From a virus: 22,230 bases of DNA. Numbering within the stretch: position 1 is the stretch's first letter; the number at the start of each line of letters is the position of its first letter. Positions 14,501-20,533 of the stretch are shown here, piece after piece. Below the pieces are notes generated by a model that saw only the letters and a list, made by a program, of their open reading frames with translations, ran no database searches and was not told the origin of the DNA. The stretch lies in the IMG/VR virus record IMGVR_UViG_3300029957_000045, positions 1 to 22,230 of that record. One strand, given 5' to 3'. A program made the position numbers and the translations under genes.

Positions 14501-14527
14501 AGATTATCTAGATTAGAGTAGCAACAG

Positions 14528-14962
14528 TTAATTACTTGCGGGGGAGCAAGTTTCTTTTCCAGAAAGCCATTCAGGTATTGTCCTGTGTGTTAGATATACA
14601 ATTTTTGGGGTCGTGCCGGTTGTCTTTATTATCGATCCACCCTGCAGGTCATCTGACACGGTCACAGTGCGGCTTTGAATCGAATCTTCTGCTTTAGATG
14701 CGCCAACAAGGCCAACATGGTAAATCTCAATTATTCCCTGCTTGTTTGCAGTATCCAGATCAGCCTGAACATCGTAGCCGTTTCCAAAAAGACCTATAAC
14801 GCGATAACAGGCACGCATTTGTTTTGCAATAACTCTGTATGCATTCTGGTACGGAACAGCGCTATTCTGTATAAATGAATTGACGTTCTCTTGTCCAGGC
14901 GGAAGCGTCAAATTAACACATCCGACCATCAGTATTGCAACGACAATAATCAGCTTCTTCAT
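14528..14962 (-). CDS. Lipoprotein, moron-like
   Basis: This 144-residue protein has a signal with lipobox (MKKLIIVVAILMVGC; Cys at 15), so it is lipid-anchored after export. The mature part includes PYQNAYRVIAKQMRACYRVI and later SRTVTVSDDLQGGSIIKTTG, and I do not recognise a named family. AGGGAG lies about 8 nt before the ATG. It is more AT-rich than its neighbours by eye, lies between mor and a strong terminator, and is the only such gene here, a pattern typical of a phage moron. Superinfection exclusion or a host surface effect is possible; neither is shown by the sequence. Confidence 0.8.
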   Translation of the reverse strand: MKKLIIVVAILMVGCVNLTLPPGQENVNSFIQNSAVPYQNAYRVIAKQMRACYRVIGLFGNGYDVQADLDTANKQGIIEIYHVGLVGASKAEDSIQSRTVTVSDDLQGGSIIKTTGTTPKIVYLTHRTIPEWLSGKETCSPASN

Positions 14963-14992
14963 ATTGTTCTCCCTTCGTTTAACTGCCGCACT

Positions 14993-15373
14993 CTAAAACA
15001 GACTCACTTGCTTGTCATCCATCACCGTACTGCCGAGGATATTCCATATCCACCGATCGCTGAGGTGATAACGGCGTGCCAGCTCGTCTACTGGTACACC
15101 CTGGCTGTATAGCTGCACGATCTCGCGGTTACGGGCCTCACGCAGGCCGCGCGCGCATTTGGCGACGTAGAGCCAACGGCCACCGCCAGTTTGCTTGACC
15201 AGCGAGGTCAGCGCATCGATACCGATACACTGCGCCAGGGGGTGCTCTGCGTTTATGTTGCGTAAAGCCGGTAGGCGCGGGGTAGTGCCGCCGAAACGTT
15301 CCACTAACTTGAGCGCAGCAGACTCACCGATAATCTCGACGATCTCCAGCAGGTTGACAGGTGCGGTATTCAC
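14993..15373 (-). CDS. mor: Mor-family middle-operon transcription activator
   Basis: This 126-residue protein contains GGGRWLYVAK at 63-72, then RNREIVQLYSQGVPVDELAR and RYHLSDRWIWNIL (residues 81-113). These are the dimer-side strand and HTH of the Mor/C activator family. In Mu, Mor activates the middle promoter that makes C, which turns on late genes; only one such gene is seen here, so it may do both jobs. Its GTG start overlaps the upstream stop (GTGA), so it is coupled to the small membrane protein. A likely target is the region around 14452-14473 ahead of the lysis genes; that link is inferred. Confidence 0.88.
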   Translation of the reverse strand: MNTAPVNLLEIVEIIGESAALKLVERFGGTTPRLPALRNINAEHPLAQCIGIDALTSLVKQTGGGRWLYVAKCARGLREARNREIVQLYSQGVPVDELARRYHLSDRWIWNILGSTVMDDKQVSLF

Positions 15374-15612
15374 TTCGTTATCTTCCTCTCTGGGTCAAAC
15401 ACCGCACCCCTGGGCTGCCACACCAGATCGCGCTCTTCCAGCCAGGCTTGAACCATTGCCCCATTGATCTGCGTCAGCACCTTTGGGTCGACCACCAAAG
15501 TGGTCTCGATCTTGGCATTCCTGATCACGGCTGGCTTGCGGTTAAACCACCAGCCAGCAGCACAGCCAAGGTAGAAGCCTAGGATCAGCGCGTCCCACAG
15601 GTTGAGGCTCAT
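15370..15612 (-). CDS. Small membrane-anchored protein between gemA and mor
   Basis: This 80-residue protein starts MSLNLWDALILGFYLGCAAG, a single hydrophobic segment, followed by WWFNRKPAVIRN and a soluble part (TTLVVDPKVLTQINGAMVQA, RDLVWQPRG). The ATG at 15612 overlaps the gemA stop (ATGA) and its own stop overlaps mor (GTGA), so all three are coupled. Function is unknown. An in-frame upstream extension lies inside gemA and is rejected. Confidence 0.7.
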   Translation of the reverse strand: MSLNLWDALILGFYLGCAAGWWFNRKPAVIRNAKIETTLVVDPKVLTQINGAMVQAWLEERDLVWQPRGAVFDPERKITK

Positions 15613-16040
15613 TTGCTCCGCTCCTTGTGGCTGCGCGTGCGATCCAACACCCCGGCCAATATCCACAGCTGGCCTTCGTCCATCATCTCCAGCTTGCGTT
15701 CAACGCCGGTCTGGCGTTTGCCTGCGCCTTCGGCATAGGCTTTGCCTACCTTCATGCTGCGGCACACTGCGCATATCTTGCGCAGCAGCGGCTGGCGATC
15801 CGGCGCGGCTTTGTCGATGAAGGCCCACTCGTTGACCTTCTGCACCGGCTTCCAGCCGCAGGAGCGGAAGTGTTCCAGCACGCGGTTGCGGCCAGCCTGA
15901 TCTAGATCGCCCGCCGACCGCACGCGCGCAACAGCCCACAGGATGTCGCGGTAGGCATCGTCAGCCATGCCGAGATCGCGCTTGGCAGCGTGGATCGAGG
16001 CGAGGTCTCGGCGTCGCTGGTCGGTGGGGTAGCGTTTCAT
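15609..16040 (-). CDS. gemA: GemA-like regulatory protein (Mu gp16, DUF1018)
   Basis: This 143-residue protein has DLASIHAAKRDLGMADDAYR near the N-terminus, then RVLEHFRSCGWKPV, matching the GemA/gp16 (DUF1018) family. In Mu, GemA affects host gene expression and DNA supercoiling early in infection. A CAVC pair in the C-terminal half (residues about 90-93) may be part of a metal site but is incomplete. The ATG at 16040 overlaps the upstream stop (ATGA) and the gene end overlaps the next one likewise. Its place two genes before mor is the Mu-like order. Confidence 0.9.
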   Translation of the reverse strand: MKRYPTDQRRRDLASIHAAKRDLGMADDAYRDILWAVARVRSAGDLDQAGRNRVLEHFRSCGWKPVQKVNEWAFIDKAAPDRQPLLRKICAVCRSMKVGKAYAEGAGKRQTGVERKLEMMDEGQLWILAGVLDRTRSHKERSK

Positions 16041-16228
16041 GCGAAATGTTTATCGTGGATGCGTTCGATGATCGCGATCTGATTCTCGGTCAATTCCATC
16101 GCCTTGGATTTATCCCTGGCGTTGTACTTGTCCACTATCGAGCGGATGAACGTGTTTTCCCAATCGGTCACCTCCTTGGTGCCGTGCAGGCCGCTGATGC
16201 GTACGATCATGGTTCCGATGCTGGTCAT
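16037..16228 (-). CDS. Small early protein of unknown function
   Basis: This 63-residue protein starts MTSIGTMIVRISGLHGTKEV and ends with ELTENQIAIIERIHDKHFA. It is mostly helical in its second half, with no motif recognised. AAGGGGG precedes the ATG, and both ends overlap neighbours by ATGA, good support for translation. It lies directly upstream of gemA and may be a partner or accessory in the same early block; nothing in the sequence shows its role. Confidence 0.65.
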   Translation of the reverse strand: MTSIGTMIVRISGLHGTKEVTDWENTFIRSIVDKYNARDKSKAMELTENQIAIIERIHDKHFA

Positions 16229-16470
16229 TTCGCCCCCTTTGGATAGGCATCATTGAGAACACGTTGCAGCAGTGCTGCGGCGGTCTTGCTCTTGCGTGCC
16301 CAGTTCTTGATGGAGCCCTGTTTCAACAATTGGCCGCGCCGCCCCCAAATTGACCAGACATAATTTCCGCTGTTGTGCGTACCCGATCCGTCATTGCAAA
16401 TCACAATCCGCACCAGGTTACTGGTCTGTCCAGTTATGGCGCTGTGCAAATTCATTTTCACTTCCAACAT
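16225..16470 (-). CDS. Small basic early protein of unknown function
   Basis: This 81-residue protein has IVICNDGSGTHNSGNYVWSI in the middle and a basic helical C-terminus (KNWARKSKTAAALLQRVLND). A strand-then-helix layout with a basic end could bind nucleic acid, but no family is recognised. The ATG at 16470 is chosen over the ATG at 16455 because GGAGG lies 5 nt upstream. It is separated from the HU gene by a 61-nt gap that holds a large hairpin, and it ends in an ATGA overlap with the next gene. Confidence 0.65.
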   Translation of the reverse strand: MLEVKMNLHSAITGQTSNLVRIVICNDGSGTHNSGNYVWSIWGRRGQLLKQGSIKNWARKSKTAAALLQRVLNDAYPKGAK

Positions 16471-16492
16471 ATCGACCTCCGTTAAACCATCT

Positions 16493-16528
16493 CTCGCAGC
16501 CCGCTATCTCTAACGGGCTGGAAGCGAG
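16493..16528 (-). promoter_or_regulatory. Two-part hairpin just after the HU-like gene
   Basis: Arms AGCCCG/CGGGCT (6 bp, 10-nt loop) are extended by CTCGC/GCGAG (5 bp) with an asymmetric 4-nt bulge. It begins 3 nt after the HU stop on the minus strand. No U-tract follows, so full termination is doubtful; an attenuator or mRNA-processing or stability element separating HU from the downstream genes is a reasonable reading. Confidence 0.5.
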
Positions 16529-16531
16529 GGT

Positions 16532-16804
16532 TTAGGCCACTGCATCCTTCAGCGCCTTGGCAGCGGTGAAGTGCGGTTTCTTCTTGGCTGGAATGTCTAT
16601 CTCGGCACCGGTGGCCGGGTTGCGGCCCTTGCGCGCTGAGCTGGTCTTCACGGCCAGCTTGCCGATGCTGGGCAGGGTGATGTCGTGGCCATTCGCCAGG
16701 GCTGTATGCACGGTATCGGCGGCGGCTTTCAGCACTGTTTCGATGTCTTTCTTAGCCAGTCCGGTTTCGCCTGCGATGGAGCTGATCAGTTCTGCTTGGT
16801 TCAT
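16532..16804 (-). CDS. HU-family DNA-binding protein
   Basis: This 90-residue protein starts MNQAELISSIAGETGLAKKD and has the HU signature region (GRNPATGAEIDIPAKKKPHF) forming the DNA-binding arms, then a C-terminal helix. Length and motif match bacterial HU/IHF proteins, which bend DNA. In Mu-like phages a DNA-bending protein assists transposition complexes, and phage-coded HU proteins occur in the early regions of several. The ATG at 16804 is chosen because GGAG lies about 6 nt upstream; a longer in-frame start at 16861 has no HU-like residues. It has its own gaps on both sides, each with a hairpin, so its expression may be tuned separately. Confidence 0.92.
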   Translation of the reverse strand: MNQAELISSIAGETGLAKKDIETVLKAAADTVHTALANGHDITLPSIGKLAVKTSSARKGRNPATGAEIDIPAKKKPHFTAAKALKDAVA

Positions 16805-16871
16805 TTGCTTCTCCTTGGTTGGTGGGTAAATCGTTAATGTTGGGCAGTAGATACGAACCACGGTGTGCCCT

Positions 16872-17384
16872 TTAGCCGTGGCCCTTTTTCAGGAAATCAT
16901 CGTAAACTGCAGACGGTTCTGTCTGATCCCGCCAGGCCCGTCCGTCTCCGCCGTTCTCTTCTGTTTCCAGCGCGCCTAGTACGTCCGCAAGCATCATGCA
17001 GTGGTTGGACATGTCCACCAGCGCCTTGATGGATCGCTCGTTCTTGTGCGGAAATAGCGCCTGCTCGATCTGGCGCGCGGCGGTGCATACATTGACCGTG
17101 AGATCGATGTCGGTCTTCTTCTTCCAGCCTTGGCCCTTGTCAGCATCCTTCTCGCGCAGCCGCGCTTCCATCAGCAGCGCGAAGGCCAGCACTTCCGGCC
17201 GCAGCTCCTGGACGTGGAACTTCATCGGCATACATGAGGCTTCTACCAAATCGCGTTCGAGAATATCGATCTGATTGTCGATGTTCTCGCGCTTGATCTG
17301 ATTGCTCATGCAGTCGGTAGATAACTCTATCTGATCGAGCAGATTCTTCGCGGCAAGCCGGAGTGCTTGATGTTTATCGCTCAT
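16872..17384 (-). CDS. MazG-like / dATP-dGTP pyrophosphohydrolase-like protein with weak active site
   Basis: This 170-residue protein is helical, with RPEVLAFALLMEARLREKDA, then GQGWKKK and later KALVDMSNHCMMLADVLG. The pattern is like phage all-alpha NTP pyrophosphohydrolase (MazG-like) proteins, where EXXE and EXXD pairs bind metal. Here the expected second Glu reads ALVD and no clear EXXE is seen. It may be inactive, or the family guess may be wrong. The ATG at 17384 has GGAAGAG just upstream and overlaps the 39-aa gene stop (ATGA). A weak dyad (CCACGG/CCGTGG, 16858-16881) overlaps its stop. Confidence 0.5.
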   Translation of the reverse strand: MSDKHQALRLAAKNLLDQIELSTDCMSNQIKRENIDNQIDILERDLVEASCMPMKFHVQELRPEVLAFALLMEARLREKDADKGQGWKKKTDIDLTVNVCTAARQIEQALFPHKNERSIKALVDMSNHCMMLADVLGALETEENGGDGRAWRDQTEPSAVYDDFLKKGHG

Positions 17385-17500
17385 TGCTCTTCCCCCTCTA
17401 TCTCTTCGCAGCCGATCTCGATCAGCCCCATCGCCCAAAGGATCACAAGCAAGCACACGGCAAAGACTGTCCCCAGCCCGATAACGGTGAAGATGTTCAT
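17381..17500 (-). CDS. 39-residue single-span membrane peptide
   Basis: This tiny frame starts at the ATG at 17500 (MNIFTVIGLGTVFAVCLLVI) and ends LIEIGCEEIEGEEQ. It has one hydrophobic span (about residues 5-26) and a strongly acidic tail. Its start overlaps the Gam stop and its own stop overlaps the next start, both by ATGA, so it is very likely translated. Function is unknown; small early membrane peptides of phages often affect host membrane or proteins, but nothing specific can be read here. Confidence 0.72.
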   Translation of the reverse strand: MNIFTVIGLGTVFAVCLLVILWAMGLIEIGCEEIEGEEQ

Positions 17501-18018
17501 GCTGTGACCTCTTGCTCGAACGGCGTGATCACAAAGTCCTCGACGCCGCTGACGATGCTGATGCCTGCCACGCCTTTCACTTCCTCCGGCGCGTTGAGGA
17601 TGGCTTCTTTGTTGATCTCTTCCTTGGTGCGGACGAACTTGCCGAGGCCGAGGCGATGCAGGGTTTCGATGACGCTGTCCGCGCCGGTGATGCGCACGCT
17701 TGGCGGGCGCTGACGCCACTGGATCTCGCCGGTGATGAAGTTGGCGGTCTTCACCTTGCCGCCGTTGGTCAGGTCGTCGCGGTGGGCTTCGCAGTAAGCC
17801 TGCACGCCTTCCTGCAAGCCCTCGATCTGTTTGATGAGCGCATCCAGCGGGCCTTGGTAGGTCTGGGTGATGTGCGCGATAGAGTCGTTCATCTCGGCCT
17901 GCGTGCGTGCCAGTTGGCGTTGCAGATCGCCCAGGTGTTTGATATCGGCAGCGGCTTCGCCGTTGTTCTGCGGCACGTCGATCTGTGCCTTGGCTTTGAG
18001 TCTGGTCTTTGGTGCCAC
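17497..18018 (-). CDS. gam: Gam-family host-nuclease inhibitor
   Basis: This 173-residue protein has a long coiled-coil start (DLQRQLARTQAEMNDSIAHI), followed by GKVKTANFITGEIQWRQRPP and later LGLGKFVRTKEEINKEAIL. This is the layout of Mu Gam, a Ku-like protein that binds DNA ends and blocks host exonucleases. The GTG at 18018 is chosen because AAGGAG lies 5 nt upstream; a TTG at 18048 lies inside an upstream palindrome. It is downstream of the DGR and HTH genes in the same direction, so it would share the early transcript. Length matches Mu Gam (about 174). Confidence 0.93.
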   Translation of the reverse strand: MAPKTRLKAKAQIDVPQNNGEAAADIKHLGDLQRQLARTQAEMNDSIAHITQTYQGPLDALIKQIEGLQEGVQAYCEAHRDDLTNGGKVKTANFITGEIQWRQRPPSVRITGADSVIETLHRLGLGKFVRTKEEINKEAILNAPEEVKGVAGISIVSGVEDFVITPFEQEVTA

Positions 18019-18036
18019 GGTGTTCTCCTTGTGTAG

Positions 18037-18054
18037 GTCGGGTTTCAACCCGAC
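18037..18054. repeat. Perfect REP-like palindrome upstream of gam
   Basis: Arms GTCGGGTT and AACCCGAC are separated by 2 nt, with GTAG beside them and a GGGT flank. It lies between the HTH gene stop and gam. Such short GC palindromes occur as dispersed REP-like units in proteobacterial genomes; whether this is one needs a genome search. It could also act as a transcript hairpin before the gam ribosome site. Confidence 0.45.
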
Positions 18055-18058
18055 GGGT

Positions 18059-18376
18059 TTAAGTTGGTAGATGAAGCTGCCCGAGCAGATCTGGCAGCGG
18101 GATATTGCGCAGCTTGGCTTCGAGGCCGAGGCTGTGCAGTGCGCGGCGGCGCAGGAATGAGCAGGTATCTTTCAGCTCATCCGGCGTGGCGGCGATGTAG
18201 TAGCCATGCTTGGGCGTGCCGCAGATGGCGTGGCCTTCGTCACGCAGACCGCTGATCAGCGTGCGCACGTTGCGTTCGGTGGTGTCGGCCAGCACGGCGA
18301 GCCGCCGGACGCCGATACCGTTGCCCTTGCCGATGTGACGCGAGAGCAGGTTTAGAAGCTGGTCACTGGTTGCCAT
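18059..18376 (-). CDS. Winged-helix/HTH protein overlapping the RT gene
   Basis: This 105-residue protein starts MATSDQLLNLLSRHIGKGNG, then has a clear HTH pattern (GVRRLAVLADTTERNVRTLI) and a wing-like GYYIAATPDEL. The C-terminus contains FLRRRALHSLGLEAKLR and is helical. GGAGG lies 5 nt before the ATG at 18376. The gene overlaps the 3' end of the reverse-transcriptase gene by 14 nt, so it is co-transcribed with the DGR and gam. It may regulate the early operon or the DGR; the target is unknown. The frame is open much further upstream but that part lies over the RT gene. Confidence 0.8.
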   Translation of the reverse strand: MATSDQLLNLLSRHIGKGNGIGVRRLAVLADTTERNVRTLISGLRDEGHAICGTPKHGYYIAATPDELKDTCSFLRRRALHSLGLEAKLRNIPLPDLLGQLHLPT

Positions 18377-19766
18377 AATTGCCTCCGTGGCTGGTTGAAT
18401 TTCTGAACGTCTTGGTGAAACCCTTATCGATACAGTGCCCGCGATAGCGCAGCACGTTGGCCAGCAACGCCCGATCATGGTGGCTATGCGTTGCCTGTCG
18501 CAGGAGGCCGAAATAGCTATTGGCTGTCTCGAACAACTCGTCAGCTGGCATCTGGCGCGTGCGGCTGATCGCCTCATTGAATGCCCGGCGGCGGGTGACT
18601 CTGTGCCACGGCTTGATCACCTGGCCAACGAAGTCCACTCCACGATCAATAGGCTGCAAAATAGTCTTGGATGGATTCAGACGCAGGCCGAGGTGCTGTG
18701 GCAACCACGCATCGATGTCGGCGCGAGCAACGTTCAACCACTGCGGTGATGCGTGCAGCAGCACCATATCGTCCACATAGCGCACGTAGTGGCGGCAATG
18801 CAGATCGTGCTTGATGTGCTGATCCAGTTCGTCCAAGAGGACATTGGCGAAGAATTGGCTGCTCAGATTTCCGATGGGTAACCCAAGGTGCGTAGGCTGG
18901 CTGGTGAGCCGCTTATGCGGCGGTACGCGATCCAGTAGCGCAGGATCGCCCTGGAACTCGAAGTTCTGACGCGGATCGTGGAACAACACCAGTTCGGCCA
19001 GATCCATCCACCAGCCATCGATGCGCTTAGCCAACAGATCGTGCACCACCCGCTTGTCGATGGAGACGAAGAAGTTGGCGAGATCCAGCTTGAGGTAATG
19101 CGCTGGCTTGCTCCAGTTCTGCGTAAGGCTGCGGATCTTCGCTTCCAGCCTTTGGGCACCGTACAACGTGCCGCGTCCAGGAATGCAGGCGCAACTGTCT
19201 GCGATGAAGCCTGCGTATAAACGCGGGGCGATCCGGTTATAGAGCAGGTGGTGCACGATGCGGTCACGAAACTCTGCTGCCCATACCTCGCGCGGCTTCG
19301 GGCGAGTGATGACAAAACAGATGCTCTTGCCGGGCCTATACGAGCCGTTGCGCAGCTCTTCATCGAGCTGGCACAGGTTGCGTTCCAGATTCATCTCGAA
19401 AGCCAATGCGCTGGCGCTGTTGCGCTTTGTATCGCGGCAATTCAGATAGGCTTGTACTAGCTCTTCAAAAGAAAAATCAGCATGGTGGCACTGGGGTTGA
19501 GCTGCGGACGGCCACAGCGCGGCACTTGTTGTTGGTGTTATTCCAATTCTGGTTTCCATTGTTGAAGTTCTGATACCAGGCGGAACCTGCCGAACGCTGC
19601 GGTTAATCGTGCTATCTACGTCACCCCGCCGACTGTCGCGATCAGTCAGCGAGGAAACTGCGCCAGACCTGCCTTGGGCAACTAACCCAGCGGTATCTGC
19701 GGTGCGCATGGCGGTGGCCTGTATGGACAGCGGCACGACCAGATCAACATTTCGCACAGTCGTCAT
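18363..19766 (-). CDS. DGR reverse transcriptase; template repeat lies inside its reading frame
   Basis: From the ATG at 19766 the protein has 467 residues. The RT domain runs from about residue 98 (FSFEELVQAYLNC) and has RPKPREVWAAEFRDR at 155-169 and motif A LDLANFF at 227-233 (Asp 228). The DGR-type motif LPIGNLSSQ is at 296-304, YVDD at 330-333 and LNPSKT later, so catalytic residues are intact. DGR RTs copy a template RNA with adenine errors, with Avd, and place the cDNA in target genes. The ATG overlaps the avd stop (ATGA). There is no ATG, GTG or TTG in frame between template and RT domain. Residues about 56-89 are the template read in another frame, and residues 1-55 show no known domain. 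An ATG inside the template (19559) is a weaker alternative start. Confidence 0.93.
   Translation of the reverse strand: MTTVRNVDLVVPLSIQATAMRTADTAGLVAQGRSGAVSSLTDRDSRRGDVDSTINRSVRQVPPGIRTSTMETRIGITPTTSAALWPSAAQPQCHHADFSFEELVQAYLNCRDTKRNSASALAFEMNLERNLCQLDEELRNGSYRPGKSICFVITRPKPREVWAAEFRDRIVHHLLYNRIAPRLYAGFIADSCACIPGRGTLYGAQRLEAKIRSLTQNWSKPAHYLKLDLANFFVSIDKRVVHDLLAKRIDGWWMDLAELVLFHDPRQNFEFQGDPALLDRVPPHKRLTSQPTHLGLPIGNLSSQFFANVLLDELDQHIKHDLHCRHYVRYVDDMVLLHASPQWLNVARADIDAWLPQHLGLRLNPSKTILQPIDRGVDFVGQVIKPWHRVTRRRAFNEAISRTRQMPADELFETANSYFGLLRQATHSHHDRALLANVLRYRGHCIDKGFTKTFRNSTSHGGNYGNQ
19502..19599 (-). repeat. DGR template repeat (TR), 98 nt
   Basis: This block matches VR1 and VR2 over 98 nt. 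The outer 24 and 27 nt are identical in all three. The inner 47 nt hold 23 adenines (coding strand), and all differences to the VRs (13 and 11) fall on these. In the target frame the core reads YQNFNNGNQNWNNTNN, rich in AAC/AAT codons as in known DGR templates. A TAA just 5' in the target frame shows it is not itself a target gene. It lies inside the RT reading frame (different frame). Confidence 0.97.
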
Positions 19767-20131
19767 GGCCTTGACCCTGACGAAGCGGGCGACATTGCGT
19801 ATTTGCGCCATCCACCAGCCTGCTTGCCGACCTTGTCGGTCAACGCGATGGCCTTGGCATATTGGCCGGTCGAGATGAGCAGCTTGTCGCGCGATAGGCG
19901 CAACAGCAGCTCGGCAACCTGCAACCGCTCGATCAATGCGTCGAGATGCGGCGTCTTCTCTCTCGCACAGTTGGCGCGGAAGATCAGCGTCACGATCTCT
20001 ACGCACTCATCCCGCAATTTGCTACCGATGCTTTGCTTGAAATCTCGCCGCATGTTCGTAGACAAATCCGTGATGGCGTCGAGCAGGTCGTAGGCCACTT
20101 TGTAGATGGGCAGTTCTGAGGTGATTGCCAT
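19763..20131 (-). CDS. avd: Avd-type accessory variability protein
   Basis: This 122-residue all-helical protein starts MAITSELPIYKVAYDLLDAI, then has NMRRDFKQSIGSKLRDECVE and LDALIERLQVAELLLRLSRD. This fits the four-helix-bundle Avd family, whose barrel-shaped pentamer binds the DGR template RNA and the RT. Length is close to the roughly 128 residues of the Bordetella phage protein. It lies between VP1 and the RT and overlaps the RT start by 4 nt (ATGA). The ATG at 20131 is preferred over a TTG at 20152; the ribosome site is weak (GAG well upstream), suggesting low expression or coupling to VP1. Confidence 0.92.
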   Translation of the reverse strand: MAITSELPIYKVAYDLLDAITDLSTNMRRDFKQSIGSKLRDECVEIVTLIFRANCAREKTPHLDALIERLQVAELLLRLSRDKLLISTGQYAKAIALTDKVGKQAGGWRKYAMSPASSGSRP

Positions 20132-20155
20132 GCTGAATAAATCAATTCTCAATAG

Positions 20156-20524
20156 TTAAAGGGGTACGCTGCGGACGGCCACAGCGCGGCACTTGCCGTT
20201 GGTGGTATCCCAACCCTGGTACCCAAAGCTGAAGTGCTGACACCAGGCGGAACCTGCCGAACGCTGTTCGCCAGACCAGTACCAGTCCGGCGTGAATGTC
20301 TCTCCCAGATTGGCAAACAGCAGGGATTGCTCGCGGCGCGTGGGCAACCTGCCGCCCGCGTCCTCGGCAAACTTGACGGCCTCGTCCCAGCTCACGGCTT
20401 GTGCCTCACCAGGCAGCCGGATGATGTGCTGATCAGGCTCGCCGTTCTTGCCGAGCAGCAGCCCGGCGTACTGTTCGCCTGCCTTGAGCAGGGATTCCAG
20501 AAATGCTTTCTTTGCGTTGTTCAT
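20156..20524 (-). CDS. DGR target protein VP1 (C-type-lectin-like, DUF1566-like)
   Basis: This 122-residue protein contains WDEAVKFAEDAGGRLPTRRE (46-65) and DWYWSGEQ, then the variable block SAWCQHFSFGYQGWDTTNGK and the closing strand CRAVAVRSVPL. These are typical of DUF1566-like/C-type-lectin-like folds used by DGR targets, where the variable residues form the ligand face. Nine codons differ from the template: residues 95, 97, 99, 100, 102, 104, 106, 107 and 110. GGAGG lies 5 nt before the ATG. No signal peptide or membrane span is seen, so it is probably cytosolic or virion-carried. The ligand is unknown. VP2 lies 9 nt upstream and shares the KAGE-x-Y and DWYWS-x-EQRSAGSAW segments. Confidence 0.93.
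   Translation of the reverse strand: MNNAKKAFLESLLKAGEQYAGLLLGKNGEPDQHIIRLPGEAQAVSWDEAVKFAEDAGGRLPTRREQSLLFANLGETFTPDWYWSGEQRSAGSAWCQHFSFGYQGWDTTNGKCRAVAVRSVPL
20169..20266 (-). repeat. DGR variable repeat VR1 (in VP1)
   Basis: 98 nt aligned to the template without gaps; 13 differences, all at template adenines (coding strand). The 27-nt 3' end is identical to the template and GC-rich, as expected of the initiation-of-homing side. After it VP1 has CCCTTTAAC and later TTCAGCAT, shared with VR2 but not with the template. Confidence 0.96.
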
Positions 20525-20533
20525 TGCGACCTC

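Noticed and set aside
17512-18036. Plus-strand open frame of 174 codons
   Set aside because: It lies exactly antisense to gam, whose family features are clear, and has low-complexity shadow composition.
18059-18577. Longer start for the HTH protein
   Set aside because: The N-terminal extension overlaps the RT gene in another frame and lacks a ribosome site; the ATG at 18376 has GGAGG.
19502-19620. Template repeat as the remnant of a third target gene
   Set aside because: A TAA lies just 5' in the target frame and no C-type-lectin coding sequence precedes it; the AAC/AAT-rich core is that of a template.
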